A DNA stretch of 64,000 nt, taken from NCBI RefSeq assembly GCF_001586165.1, contig NZ_CP014608.1, forward strand, positions 2,356,001 to 2,420,000, written 5' to 3'. The stretch is from Obesumbacterium proteus. GTDB lineage: Bacteria; Pseudomonadota; Gammaproteobacteria; Enterobacterales; Enterobacteriaceae. Shown piece after piece: positions 1 to 8,608 of this stretch. Each line of letters starts with the position of its first letter. The first letter of the stretch is position 1. The notes below the pieces were generated by a model, which was not told where the DNA came from, ran no database searches, and saw only the letters and a list, made by a program, of their open reading frames with translations. The position numbers were made by a program, and so were the translations under genes.

Positions 1-149
1 CACCGGGTCAAACCGCAGAGATTGATGATAAATGGAAGGACAATAAAACCGTTCAGGCATCAATCACTAAAGGCGAACTACGTATTGCGGGAAAAGACGA
101 AGAAGTAACCGCTACTGCTGTGGATAAGAAAGAGAAGGACAAAAAGTAA
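1..149 (+). CDS. 3' end of a phage structural-region protein (partial)
   Basis: An open frame enters from the left edge and stops at 147-149. The visible 48 residues are hydrophilic and end in a lysine-rich tail (KKEKDKK). The stop overlaps the ATG of the next gene (TAATG), as in the rest of this tightly packed phage module, so it is very likely a real gene. The position just before the head-tail connector genes suggests a small capsid-region protein. I do not recognise the family from this fragment. Confidence 0.6.
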   Translation, partial: PGQTAEIDDKWKDNKTVQASITKGELRIAGKDEEVTATAVDKKEKDKK

Positions 150-556
150 TGAACATCGCCGCATTTGAAGGCCTAACGCCTCTGGAAATCTTCCGCAAGC
201 TTGCGCCTGAATTTGCGGCTGTTCCCGATGAAGTGGTTCAGGGGTATATCGATTTTGCTACGTTTTATGTGTGTGTTGATGAATATGGAAAGGCCTATAA
301 CGTTGCACTAGCACTAATGGCAGCACATATCATGGCATCGCCGGGCGGATATTCTCAGGATGGATCATCTTCATCTGGTAAGGTTTTGTCACGCAAAGAA
401 GGTGATTTGTCTATCACCTATGGCAATGTTTCCAGCGATTCCAGCTACCTCAGTGGCACCACATATGGAAACCTGCTCCAGTTGCTCCGTAAACGCATGG
501 GGGCTGGTTTTTCTATTATGACGAGAGGAATAGTAGGAGGTTGCTTGTGTCCGTAA
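149..556 (+). CDS. Phage head-tail connector/head completion protein (DUF4054-like)
   Basis: A 135-residue protein beginning MNIAAFEGL. The alpha-helical N-terminal half, with a pattern like FRKLAPEFAAVPDEVVQGYIDFA followed by an AALMAAH-type helix, resembles DUF4054 head-tail adaptor proteins from memory. Such proteins sit at the portal ring and join the filled head to the tail. The start overlaps the previous stop by one base, and the end overlaps the start of the next gene. Its place upstream of a gp10-like neck protein and the sheath fits that role. The family assignment is from recollection and not from a search. Confidence 0.65.
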   Translation: MNIAAFEGLTPLEIFRKLAPEFAAVPDEVVQGYIDFATFYVCVDEYGKAYNVALALMAAHIMASPGGYSQDGSSSSGKVLSRKEGDLSITYGNVSSDSSYLSGTTYGNLLQLLRKRMGAGFSIMTRGIVGGCLCP

Positions 557-1008
557 AGATAACGGATAACAAAAGGCTTTGGGATAACCTCAAGCAAGAG
601 CTTAAAGCGACTGGAAGCAAAGAGGTAGTAACGGGCATTCAGAAGGGGGAGGTGAATGACGGCGTTCTTGTTGCCGATTACGCTACATGGAATGAGTTCG
701 GGACTAGAAAGATCCCATCACGCCCATTCATGCGAACCTATTTTGACAATTCAGTATCACGACTTGAGAAATTCTCAGTGAATGGCGTTACTCAGGTATT
801 GCTCGGAAAGGCCACGTTCATGCAATTTCTAAATGCAGCCGGTGTAGAAATGGTGAATGGAGTCAAGAAAAGCATTACTAATGGAGAGTGGGCTCCTAAT
901 GCTCCATTGACCGTGTCACTGAAGGGGTCATCAAAGCCGCTGATAGACAAGGGCGTGATGCTCAACTCAGTTACTTTCGCCATTCATCCTTATGGTAAAT
1001 CGAAATGA
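547..1008 (+). CDS. Phage neck/virion morphogenesis protein (HK97 gp10-like)
   Basis: A protein of 153 residues if started at the GTG at 547, which has AGGAGG six bases upstream (535-540). The frame also opens at a TTG at 541, but that start would touch the ribosome binding site. The middle holds a YATWNEFGTRKIPSRPF segment, the 'E(F/Y)GT..iPaRPF' signature common to gp10/gpG-type tail completion proteins. These proteins help join head and tail. It overlaps the next gene by four bases. The fold class is fairly safe; the exact role in the neck is inferred from order. Confidence 0.7.
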   Translation: MSVKITDNKRLWDNLKQELKATGSKEVVTGIQKGEVNDGVLVADYATWNEFGTRKIPSRPFMRTYFDNSVSRLEKFSVNGVTQVLLGKATFMQFLNAAGVEMVNGVKKSITNGEWAPNAPLTVSLKGSSKPLIDKGVMLNSVTFAIHPYGKSK

Positions 1009-1352
1009 GTAACCCATTCCGCAGACCTTACAAAGTGCTTACCCCTGCTCCATCTACGCTGGTTAACGGTGTGATTGTTGATGGTGAGATGGTGGAGTCT
1101 CAAGCCTATTTCAGCGTGCAAAGCATCAAAGACACGCAGGAGATTGAGAGTTTAGAGGCTGGGCGTAGGCTAACTGATTATCGCAGGCTATACAGCGATA
1201 CCAAGTTGCAGATCACTGACGATTTCGACATGGCGCAGCCCGCCATTGTGGTGATTGACGGATTTAACTATGAGGTTAAGCACCGCGAACCATGGCAGAA
1301 CGGCATCATCTCACACTATAAATATTATGTAGTAAGGAAGCGCGATGGCTGA
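1005..1352 (+). CDS. Small phage head-tail junction protein
   Basis: A protein of 115 residues with no signal peptide or membrane segment, rich in short beta-strand patterns. It overlaps both neighbours (ATGA at its start, eight bases at its end), so translation is probably coupled through the connector block. In related contractile-tail modules this slot holds a head closure or stopper protein. I recognise no specific family signature, so the role is positional inference. Confidence 0.55.
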   Translation: MSNPFRRPYKVLTPAPSTLVNGVIVDGEMVESQAYFSVQSIKDTQEIESLEAGRRLTDYRRLYSDTKLQITDDFDMAQPAIVVIDGFNYEVKHREPWQNGIISHYKYYVVRKRDG

Positions 1353-1884
1353 AACCACGGTATCAAAATTTGTTCCTGATGCTGTTGAATCTGCCGCCTA
1401 CCGTGTTCTATCTCAGTTAATCACCATCCCACTTTCCTACGCCAATCAGAATAACTCTCGCTTACAGCTACCCTATGCCACGTTGCGCGTATCCACACGC
1501 CTTACGGTCGGAAGGGATGAGCATGGAGAGGTTGATGATGGTGGCGTTATGCCCTCACATGGCGTTCGAGAGGGAACGGTGATGGTGAACGTTTACGGCG
1601 GAAGCGCCAGAGAGTATTGCGACGATCTGGTGAATAACATCAGAAAGACAACTAGCCGTTATCTCATGCGTAAAGAACGCTTCGTTATTAGCAACAATGC
1701 GCAGGTCAATGATCTGACAGGCCTACGTGATGAAGCAAACTTCGAAGCTATGGCAAACGTAGATTTAACATTTCGTTATACAGGCAAATATCTGGATGAC
1801 GTTGGCCTTATTGAAACCGTTGATGCGAATGGCGACATCGGCGGCATAGAAACACACATCACTCTCGCCGTCACATCCGACTAA
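1345..1884 (+). CDS. Phage neck/tail terminator-like protein (LIC_12616-like)
   Basis: A protein of 179 residues just before the tail sheath gene, the usual slot of the tail terminator. The pattern 'LPYATLRVSTRLTVGRDE' early and 'ANFEAMANVDLTFRYTGKY' late (a conserved R-X-EA...F-Y-type strand) matches the LIC_12616 family as I remember it. Tail terminators cap the growing tube and sheath and dock to the neck. It starts inside the previous gene and is followed by an 18-base gap before the sheath gene. Confidence 0.6.
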   Translation: MAETTVSKFVPDAVESAAYRVLSQLITIPLSYANQNNSRLQLPYATLRVSTRLTVGRDEHGEVDDGGVMPSHGVREGTVMVNVYGGSAREYCDDLVNNIRKTTSRYLMRKERFVISNNAQVNDLTGLRDEANFEAMANVDLTFRYTGKYLDDVGLIETVDANGDIGGIETHITLAVTSD

Positions 1885-1902
1885 TCAATACGGAGTTATC
1901 AA

Positions 1903-3243
1903 ATGGCAGATTTGAGCCAAATCGCCAATGTGGTTATTTCGCTGGATACAGCGAGTATCGCTAAGGCGTCATTCGGTATTCCGCTCGCAGTATCGCCTAC
2001 AACGGCTTTTAGTGAGCGGGTACGCAAATATTCAAGCTATAACGCAGCGCAACAAGATGGCCTAGATCCGCAAACGCTTAAGGCGCTTTCTGCTGTCTTT
2101 AGCCAAACACCAAGACCAAATCAGGCATGGGTTGGCCGTAGAAATGCTGTGTTAGTAAACCTAACGGTAACCATTCCATCGATTGTGGCAGGGAATATCT
2201 TTACGTTTAATGTAAACGGGACTGATATTACCTATACCGCGGCTAGCGGTGATGATGCTGAGGACGTTTATACCGGTCTGAATACAGCCCTTACCGCGCA
2301 ATCTGTTATTGCTGCGCTGTTTACTGCAACGGCTAGTGCAGATGGGCTAAGTTTGACAATCAAAGCGCCAGACACAGCCACTGTTATTAAGCCGGTTACT
2401 AACTTGGGTATCTCATCCTCGGGGTCTGATGATGGATTAGCGGCTGATCTCAATGGCATTCAGCAAGAGGATTCAGGTTGGTATGGGTTTGCATTAGTAG
2501 AGCGAGGCGATGACCTCATCAGTGCAGCGTCGGCATGGGCAGAGACCCAAACAAAGCTGTTCTTTGCATGTAGTGACACTGCTGGCATTTGGGCTTCTGG
2601 TGATACAGATATCGCATCTCAACTGCAAGAACTGCAATATCTTCGCACTAGCTTGATCGCTCACAAGGCCGCAGCAACAGAATATCCAGAAATGGCATGG
2701 ATGGGGCGTTGCTTTACTATCGCTCCGGGCGGCGAAACATGGGCGCTAAAAACTTTATCCGCAATCACACCAAGTAAATTCAGTGACACCGAACAGAGCT
2801 ATGTATTCCAAAAGAATGCTAACGCGTATGAGAAATATGCGGAGAATACCTTCCTAATTAACAAAGGGAAGGTGGCCTCTGGTGAGTGGATTGATGTTGT
2901 GCGATTCCGTGACTGGCTGGTTGACACAATTCAGAAGAACATGGCGTCGCTGATGATCCGCCAGAAAAAAGTCCCTTATACCAACGGCGGAATTGCGCTG
3001 ATTGTGAATAACCTGAACGGTTCGCTTATTCAGGGGCAGCAGGCTGGCGGTATTGCTCCTGATGAGCGGGATGCCGATGGCAATACAGTGCCAGGATTTA
3101 AAATCACCTATCCAAACGCGGCTGATGTGTCAGCAGATATTAAAGCAACACGCACTCTATACATTGAGTTCGTGGCGCTTTTAGCTGGTGCAATTCAACT
3201 GGTTGAGATTAACGGATCACTGACTTACAGCTATGAGGGCTAA
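1903..3243 (+). CDS. Tail sheath protein (DUF3383-like)
   Basis: A 446-residue protein; the start has GGAG about eight bases upstream. The N-terminus (DLSQIANVVISLDTASIA...FGIPLAV) and the C-terminal region, which ends in beta strands around VEINGSLTYSYEG, match DUF3383 proteins, which are contractile tail sheath subunits in phages such as E217 and Pam3. The middle (about residues 85-190) is a probable surface-exposed insertion. A sheath gene means the phage has a contractile, myovirus-type tail. It is followed after two bases by the tube gene. Confidence 0.8.
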   Translation: MADLSQIANVVISLDTASIAKASFGIPLAVSPTTAFSERVRKYSSYNAAQQDGLDPQTLKALSAVFSQTPRPNQAWVGRRNAVLVNLTVTIPSIVAGNIFTFNVNGTDITYTAASGDDAEDVYTGLNTALTAQSVIAALFTATASADGLSLTIKAPDTATVIKPVTNLGISSSGSDDGLAADLNGIQQEDSGWYGFALVERGDDLISAASAWAETQTKLFFACSDTAGIWASGDTDIASQLQELQYLRTSLIAHKAAATEYPEMAWMGRCFTIAPGGETWALKTLSAITPSKFSDTEQSYVFQKNANAYEKYAENTFLINKGKVASGEWIDVVRFRDWLVDTIQKNMASLMIRQKKVPYTNGGIALIVNNLNGSLIQGQQAGGIAPDERDADGNTVPGFKITYPNAADVSADIKATRTLYIEFVALLAGAIQLVEINGSLTYSYEG

Positions 3244-3245
3244 TT

Positions 3246-3692
3246 ATGTCTGCTGAATTAACTGGCACTTATGACGGCTCTGAGGTGTTTGTCACTATCG
3301 GACCGCTACTGCTTACAGGGTTTAGTGATGGTGACTCTATCACTGCTCGTAAAAATGCAAACTTCTATGAATCAAAAGCGGGATTGGATGGTTCTGTCGG
3401 GCGCGCGCGCGTAACTGATAAGCGCGGTCAGATTGAATTACATCTTATGCAAACTTCAATTGCTAACGATGAAATCTCAGCACTGATGAATCTTGACTCG
3501 CTGACTGATGATGGCAAGGCCGTTTACCCAGTTTCGGTGACCGACTTCTCTGGTCGAACCGTTATTGCCGCAGGTCAGGCTTGGCTATACCAACTCGGTG
3601 ATGTGGCTTTCTCAACCAATGAGGTTGGCGAACGTATTTACACCTTTGAGTGTGCAGACCTTAAATTCTCGCTAGGCGGGAACAACGTTTAA
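3246..3692 (+). CDS. Tail tube protein (DUF3277-like)
   Basis: A protein of 148 residues directly after the sheath gene, the usual sheath-tube order. The segments 'SAELTGTYDGSEVFVTIG', 'FSDGDSITARKNANF' and 'GRARVTDKRGQIELHL' are typical of DUF3277/KPP10-type tube proteins. It forms the hexameric inner tube through which DNA passes. A factor-independent terminator at 3698-3717 closes the transcript, which suits a high-copy structural protein made in excess over the genes downstream. Confidence 0.75.
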   Translation: MSAELTGTYDGSEVFVTIGPLLLTGFSDGDSITARKNANFYESKAGLDGSVGRARVTDKRGQIELHLMQTSIANDEISALMNLDSLTDDGKAVYPVSVTDFSGRTVIAAGQAWLYQLGDVAFSTNEVGERIYTFECADLKFSLGGNNV

Positions 3693-3697
3693 ATAGG

Positions 3698-3717
3698 CCG
3701 CCTACGGGCGGTTTTTT
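3698..3717 (+). terminator. Terminator after tail tube gene
   Basis: A 5-bp GC stem (CCGCC / GGCGG) closes a TACG tetraloop and is followed by six Ts at 3712-3717. It lies six bases after the tube stop codon. It probably lowers expression of the chaperone and tape measure genes relative to sheath and tube. Confidence 0.75.
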
Positions 3718-3734
3718 ATTGGGGATTAACGGAA

Positions 3735-4166
3735 ATGGAATTAACCACATTTAGTATTGGCGATAAAGAGTTTAAGGCCGCGAAGATGAATGCTTTCGCC
3801 GCCGCAAAACATCTAGTGAAACTTAAGACACTTCTAGATAAAGGTCTGGCTTCAGGTGGTGATGCAAACGCCATTCAGTTGCTAGCCGGCATTGATGAAA
3901 AGACGCTGGAAGAGGTGATCATCCCAATTCTACGCGACTCATCCGTTATCAGTGTGAGCGATGAGAAGAAAATTGATAGCCCTAACGCGATTAACCTTGT
4001 GTTCACAGTAGACACGCTGTTCGACTTCTTCGAGCTGTGTTGGGAAGTGCTGAAGCTCAACTTCACCCCTTTTTTTACGAAAGTTCTCACCCTGTTTGGG
4101 TTAAGCCCAGAAGAGCTGGCAAATCGGGTTCAGTCACTGGCGAAAGGCGCGACACGGGAAAGCTAA
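3735..4166 (+). CDS. Tail assembly chaperone, short form (G-like)
   Basis: A protein of 143 residues between the tube and tape measure genes, the standard slot for the tail assembly chaperone. It is helical and soluble (MELTTFSIGDKEFKAAKMNAFAA...). At codons 113-114 (TTT TTT) the gene carries a T7 run (4070-4076), and a second open frame in the -1 register continues from there to 4327. This is the classic G/G-T arrangement: the short form ends at 4166, and a minority product extends into the next frame. Chaperones of this type coat the tape measure protein before tube polymerisation. Confidence 0.75.
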   Translation: MELTTFSIGDKEFKAAKMNAFAAAKHLVKLKTLLDKGLASGGDANAIQLLAGIDEKTLEEVIIPILRDSSVISVSDEKKIDSPNAINLVFTVDTLFDFFELCWEVLKLNFTPFFTKVLTLFGLSPEELANRVQSLAKGATRES

Positions 4167-4327
4167 GGGAAGATGTTGAAACAGAGCTATGGGTGTGGCG
4201 TCCAATAATGAGAAATATGTGTACGGTTGCAGAAGTGAAGTCAGGACTTATCACATGCGAAGACCTGCTCAAGCTTAATGCACTCATAGAGATGACCGAC
4301 TATCTGAACACGCCAATGGAGAAGTAA
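4070..4327 (+). CDS. -1 frameshift extension of tail assembly chaperone (T-like part)
   Basis: This frame is -1 relative to the short chaperone and stays open to a stop at 4325-4327, immediately before the tape measure ATG at 4328. Slippage on T TTT TTT (4070-4076) would give a fusion of 197 residues: the first 114 of the short form plus a C-terminal part reading YESSHPVW... and ending ...YLNTPMEK. The last 45 residues (WVWRPIMRNMCTVAEVKSG...) resemble small phage proteins of the DUF6889 type, from memory, so independent initiation (for example ATG 4207) is also possible. The frame relation is seen directly; the frameshift itself is inferred. Confidence 0.65.
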   Translation, partial: FFYESSHPVWVKPRRAGKSGSVTGERRDTGKLREDVETELWVWRPIMRNMCTVAEVKSGLITCEDLLKLNALIEMTDYLNTPMEK

Positions 4328-5971
4328 ATGGTTATTCGTGAATTACTTATCCGCCTCGGCCTTACCGGATCAGATAGCGTGGGGCGAGGACTGGACAGAG
4401 TAGACGGAAAGGTCGATAAAACCATTCAGTCATTCAATGCGCTTGGCGGTGTTCTTGCTACGGTATTCGGTGCTGTAACCATCTCAAACATTTCCAAAAC
4501 TGCTGACACCATGCAATCGCTTGAGTCCAGGGTTGGCCTCCTTCCGCAAACTGTCGGTGATGTTGGTGAAGCTTTCGATGCGGTAGCTAAGAAGGCAACC
4601 GAAAACAGAATGGGAATACAGGCCTACGCGGAGGTATACACCCGTATTGGCAATGCAGCGCAGGACTACCTTAAAACCTCTGAAGAGGTCGAAAAGGTCA
4701 CATCCACTCTGTCTCAGGCATTAGTAGTTGGTGGTGCTACCGCTCAAGAACAGGCATCAGCATTCCTTCAGTTTTCTCAGGCGCTAGGCTCAGGCACATT
4801 GCAGGGTGATGAGTTCAGGGCAATGGCAGAGGCTGCACCGCAGTATCTTGACCAGTTGGCTAAATCTCTGGGATACCCGAGAGGAGAACTGAAAAAATTA
4901 GCCAGCGAAGGGAAGCTGACAACCAAAGAAGTAATCCAGGCCACCATGAACATGAGTGATTACTTCAATAAGATGTACAAGCGGATACCAATGACCATTG
5001 GTCAGGCGCTCGTTCTGGTAAACAACAGGTGGTCGATGTTTATCAACAGGCTTAACCGCAGCAGCGGAGCGGTGACATGGGTAGCAAATAAGTTCCTGTG
5101 GATGGCAGACAAAGTAGAATATTCACTCGATATTGTTACCGACGCCCTCGGCGGCGCTGAGAACGCTGTAAAGATACTTGGGGTAGCGTTAGGCGCGGCT
5201 GGATTGGTCGGCGCTGTTTACCTTCTCTCTGCTGCATTTACTGCGTTAACTAGTCCTATCGCGTTAGCTGTTGGAGCAATAGCATTACTTTACCTTTTGT
5301 GTGATGATTTTGTTGCATGGTCGCAAGGTCGCCCTTCCATAATGGGCGATATTTTAGGCGATTATAATAATTATAAGAGTGGGATTGATAAATTCATAAA
5401 TGCACTTGGCTGGATAAAAGACGCTGTTGGTGGGTGGAAGACGATATTTGAATCCTTTGCCGTATATCTTGCAGGTAAATGGTTAACTAGGGTGCTTGCT
5501 ACGCTGGGTATAGCGACTAGAGCAGCCACTTCGACGGGAACCGCGATTGCTACAGCCGGTAATACTGGGGGGGCTGGAAAAGGAAGTGGATTTTTGAATA
5601 AAGCCTTGACAGCATCATTTTTATACCCAGCGGTTGAAGGGGCTATGGATAACTTGATCGGTGATACTTCATTCGGTAAATGGGCTAAAAATACGACTCT
5701 TGGTGATCTATACGGTAGTCGTGCTGTTGACTCTGCCACCTCAGTTAACCTAACTAGCCTATCCCCACCAAGGACGTATCTTGGTAATTCTATTGGCGGT
5801 GTTGGTGGTATTCCATCTATCGATTACAAACCAAACATAAACTTGACCGTGAATGCTGCAACTAGTGACCCGAATGATATCGCTGATGCCGTTGAAACGG
5901 CGATTGGAAATCAGGCTAGAGATTTTATTTCTGGATTTGGAAACACTCTAAACTTTAATACAGGGGGCTAG
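4328..5971 (+). CDS. Tail tape measure protein
   Basis: A protein of 547 residues. The N-terminal region (about 70-230) with 'MQSLESRVGLLPQTVGDVGEAFDAVAKKATENRMGI' and 'LQFSQALGSGTLQGDEFRAMAEAAPQYL' is the tape-measure N-terminal domain signature. Hydrophobic helices near residues 280-330 could insert in the host membrane during DNA delivery. The last 60 residues hold a glycine-rich stretch and a conserved-looking terminal helix. At roughly 0.15 nm per residue the tail would be about 80 nm long, short for a myovirus (inference). The gene begins directly after the frameshifted chaperone. Confidence 0.85.
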   Translation: MVIRELLIRLGLTGSDSVGRGLDRVDGKVDKTIQSFNALGGVLATVFGAVTISNISKTADTMQSLESRVGLLPQTVGDVGEAFDAVAKKATENRMGIQAYAEVYTRIGNAAQDYLKTSEEVEKVTSTLSQALVVGGATAQEQASAFLQFSQALGSGTLQGDEFRAMAEAAPQYLDQLAKSLGYPRGELKKLASEGKLTTKEVIQATMNMSDYFNKMYKRIPMTIGQALVLVNNRWSMFINRLNRSSGAVTWVANKFLWMADKVEYSLDIVTDALGGAENAVKILGVALGAAGLVGAVYLLSAAFTALTSPIALAVGAIALLYLLCDDFVAWSQGRPSIMGDILGDYNNYKSGIDKFINALGWIKDAVGGWKTIFESFAVYLAGKWLTRVLATLGIATRAATSTGTAIATAGNTGGAGKGSGFLNKALTASFLYPAVEGAMDNLIGDTSFGKWAKNTTLGDLYGSRAVDSATSVNLTSLSPPRTYLGNSIGGVGGIPSIDYKPNINLTVNAATSDPNDIADAVETAIGNQARDFISGFGNTLNFNTGG

Positions 5972-5972
5972 C

Positions 5973-6683
5973 ATGGCGACTGATGTGCTTGGCTTTCTAT
6001 GGAATACATCTGGAGACAGTACATTCCGACTTAATGACCCATCTATCGGCAATCTAGAATTCGACACGTTAGATCAGGAGACACACGAGTGGAATCGTGA
6101 TGTAACAATGAACCCTGTAGAGAATGGTTCACCGATATCTGACCATATTATCAGGCAGCCAAGAAAGCTCACGGTTGCGGGCATGATCAGCAATGCGCCG
6201 GTAACCGGTGTTTTAACACAGCTATCAAATGCCTTAGCTAGCGGGTTTTCAGGTGAGGATCGGGTCAACACAGCAATCAAGCTACTTGATTCGCTTTACC
6301 AATCTAATGAATTAGTCACCATCTATACCAAAAATTACACCTACGAGAACATGCTTCTTCAAGCAATAAATATACCTCGTAGAGCTGGCGATGGGGATGC
6401 GGTTAACTTCACTATAGATGCCGTTCAATGCAATATCGTTAGCACTGCAACTACTGAACTTCCACCCGGTGTTGGCGTAAAAAAATCTGGCAATGGAACG
6501 TCTGGGACTTCGAAGGCTGGAACATCCAACTCATCAGATCCGGCAACGGCTAATCGAGCGACGCCCACTAAGGATAACGGTAAAAATACCGGTTCAATTC
6601 TCAAACAGGCATCTGATGGTTTATCTGGGGCTAGCGGAAAGTTGGGTGATTATCTAGGTAAAATTATAGGCGGTGTTACGTAA
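5973..6683 (+). CDS. Baseplate Dit-like/distal tail protein
   Basis: A protein of 236 residues following the tape measure, where the distal tail ring protein is found. Residues 1-160 contain the pattern 'HEWNRDVTMNPVENGSPISDHIIRQPRKLTVAGMISNAP', matching the Dit-like N-terminal domain in which a ring protein adapts tube to baseplate. The C-terminal 75 residues are low-complexity, rich in Ser, Gly, Thr and Asn, probably disordered. The stop overlaps the next ATG by one base. Function from family resemblance and order. Confidence 0.65.
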   Translation: MATDVLGFLWNTSGDSTFRLNDPSIGNLEFDTLDQETHEWNRDVTMNPVENGSPISDHIIRQPRKLTVAGMISNAPVTGVLTQLSNALASGFSGEDRVNTAIKLLDSLYQSNELVTIYTKNYTYENMLLQAINIPRRAGDGDAVNFTIDAVQCNIVSTATTELPPGVGVKKSGNGTSGTSKAGTSNSSDPATANRATPTKDNGKNTGSILKQASDGLSGASGKLGDYLGKIIGGVT

Positions 6684-7024
6684 TGACCCCATTAAATTTT
6701 CAAGCAGGGTTTACTGACCAGACGCTTCAGGCTGTGTTTGATGACACTCCTGTATCTCTAAGATTGCGGTGGAATGAGAGATTCGGATTCTGGTCGTTGG
6801 GTATTTATGATCGTGAATCTGTTCCCATCATAACTGGAGTAAAGCTTGTTCAGAATTACCCATTACTAAAGAACTTCAGTCTCGATAACTTTTCTGGCGA
6901 TCTGTATTTCATTCGTACCTATGGCGAGAAAACCAGACCAGATATTGACTCCATTGGTGGAGATCACCTTTTGCTCTATGCCTCTAAGGAAGAGATAAAT
7001 GAGTTTATTTCTACGAACGGGTGA
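6683..7024 (+). CDS. Baseplate plug-like protein
   Basis: A protein of 113 residues with alternating beta-strand pattern (VSLRLRWNERFGFWSLGIYD..), like small baseplate plug proteins of E217/Pam3-type phages. It starts on the last base of the previous stop and overlaps the hub gene by 26 bases, indicating coupled translation. Its assignment rests on size, the RWNERFGFW pattern and order. Confidence 0.6.
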   Translation: MTPLNFQAGFTDQTLQAVFDDTPVSLRLRWNERFGFWSLGIYDRESVPIITGVKLVQNYPLLKNFSLDNFSGDLYFIRTYGEKTRPDIDSIGGDHLLLYASKEEINEFISTNG

Positions 7025-7934
7025 GATAGTTGTTGGTCAGCCACAAGGCGATGCGGTTAGCATTAAAGACCTGAGATTTGAATTCGACATCACAAAAACA
7101 GCCAGCAAAACAGCCAATCAAGCCTCTCTTAAAATCTACAATGCAGCTCCAAGCACGATCACCATGCTCGAGACAATTAATAATATCGTTATCATCAAAG
7201 CTGGCTACGTAAACGATATTGGGGCTATCACCATATTCACGGGAACCAATTGCCGCAGCCTAACCTATCAGGACGGGCCAGATACCGTTACAGAAATGGA
7301 GCTGCTAGATAGCGTTATTCCTCTTCGTGACGCGAAGATCAGTGTTTCATTCCCCCCAAATACCTCTGCGATGACGGTACTTGATGGCGTCGCCAAAAAC
7401 TTTGGATTACCCATTAAGAAAAGCATTAGCAAGGTACAGGATAAGCAGTATGTAGGAGGGTTCGCCTATAACGGCAGGGTGCGTGATGCTATGGATAGGA
7501 TTTGTAACTATCTTGGGCTTGAGTGGAGCGCACAGGATGGGGAAATTCAGATCATCAAGAAGGGCGGAGTTTACGCAGATACGGCGGTTGTCCTGTCGAA
7601 AGACACTGGGATGATTGGATACCCACGCCGCGAAGCAAAGACGATGACCGAGAAGACTGCCGCTAAGCAGGGGATTAAGTACGGTCAAAAAGGGATTGTG
7701 CGCACCGTTGTTGATGTAGAAGACCCCACCGCGAAGTTGAAGGATAGGGTGACTCTTGAGGTGCAGGGCTACAGGGTGAAATCACTACTTAATCCGGCGA
7801 TTTATCCAGGCGCTTATGTGCAGGTGAAATCGCGCGGGATTGATGGTGAGTTCTTTCGTGTGGAAGAGGCGCGTTATAGCGGTGATACACATGGGCAGGA
7901 ATGGAGCGTAGAGGCGCTATTGAGGTTCATTTAA
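6999..7934 (+). CDS. Baseplate hub protein (gp27/gpD-like)
   Basis: A protein of 311 residues. It shows the hub layout: an N-terminal beta domain (RFEFDITKTASKTANQASLKIYN), a middle portion with 'VRDAMDRICNYLGLEWSAQDGEIQII' and a C-terminal beta-barrel portion ending in a 'GEFFRVEEARYSGDTHGQEWSVEALLRF' segment. This is the pattern of tail hub proteins that form the trimeric or hexameric base above the spike. It begins inside the plug gene and its stop overlaps the spike ATG at 7934. Confidence 0.7.
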   Translation: MSLFLRTGEIVVGQPQGDAVSIKDLRFEFDITKTASKTANQASLKIYNAAPSTITMLETINNIVIIKAGYVNDIGAITIFTGTNCRSLTYQDGPDTVTEMELLDSVIPLRDAKISVSFPPNTSAMTVLDGVAKNFGLPIKKSISKVQDKQYVGGFAYNGRVRDAMDRICNYLGLEWSAQDGEIQIIKKGGVYADTAVVLSKDTGMIGYPRREAKTMTEKTAAKQGIKYGQKGIVRTVVDVEDPTAKLKDRVTLEVQGYRVKSLLNPAIYPGAYVQVKSRGIDGEFFRVEEARYSGDTHGQEWSVEALLRFI

Positions 7935-8608
7935 TGGCTGATAACAGTGATGTGGTTGAAGCGTTAAGGCGGCTCGTAAGCACTGAAATGGACACGGTTA
8001 ACACTGCATTGCCGTGTACAGTCGTCAGTTATAACGCTGGAAGGGTAACCGTAAAGCCGGATGGAGAGAAAATCTATTCAGATGGTGATACGAACGCTTA
8101 CCCAGTTTTAAGCGACCTTCGAATGATCTGGCCACAGTTCGCCGGTGGTCAAGCTGGCATTAAAGGGCCAGTTATGGCTGGTGACCAGTGTTTCTTGATT
8201 GTTTGTCAGCAAGCAATAGATGGTAGTGATGATACTCGCCGTTTCGACATAATCGATTCTTACGTAATACCGGGAGCTGGCTATAGTGACGCCGTTCCAG
8301 GTAATGACGATATGCGCATGTATCATGGTGATGCATTTATAGCGATAGATGCCAATGGGAAAATAACGATAAATGCGCCGGGCGGAGTAGAGGAAACAAC
8401 TCCACTTCATACCGTTAAGGGACAAATGACCGTTGAAAACATGTTCACATATCAAGGTGGAATGACTGGTTCTGGCGGAGTTGGTTCAGTGGCAAGCATT
8501 ACTGGGACTATGAATGTAACTGGCGATGTAGTGATTAACGGCATCAAGATTGCCACACATAAACACCCTGGCGATAGCGGTGGAACAACAGGGGAGCCAG
8601 AAAACTAA
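7934..8608 (+). CDS. Baseplate spike protein (gp138/gpV-like)
   Basis: A protein of 224 residues from the ATG at 7934, which overlaps the hub stop (TAATG). The first 110 residues resemble the OB-fold N-terminal domain of gp138-type spikes (MDTVNTALPCTVVSYNAGRVTVKPD). Residues 150-224 are a repetitive Gly/Thr/Val beta-helix-like stalk ending in THKHPGDSGGTTGEPEN, whose 'HxHxGD' pattern is common in spike tips that bind a metal. It forms the membrane-piercing needle below the hub. A longer reading from 7901 lies within the hub gene and is not needed. Confidence 0.75.
   Translation: MADNSDVVEALRRLVSTEMDTVNTALPCTVVSYNAGRVTVKPDGEKIYSDGDTNAYPVLSDLRMIWPQFAGGQAGIKGPVMAGDQCFLIVCQQAIDGSDDTRRFDIIDSYVIPGAGYSDAVPGNDDMRMYHGDAFIAIDANGKITINAPGGVEETTPLHTVKGQMTVENMFTYQGGMTGSGGVGSVASITGTMNVTGDVVINGIKIATHKHPGDSGGTTGEPEN

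Noticed and set aside
5371..5739. 122-codon minus-strand frame in the tape measure gene
   Set aside because: Composition follows the complement of the Ala/Gly-rich tape measure; no start signal.
8108..8455. 115-codon open frame on the minus strand inside the spike gene
   Set aside because: Antisense to a well-supported phage gene, no RBS, no protein-like composition.
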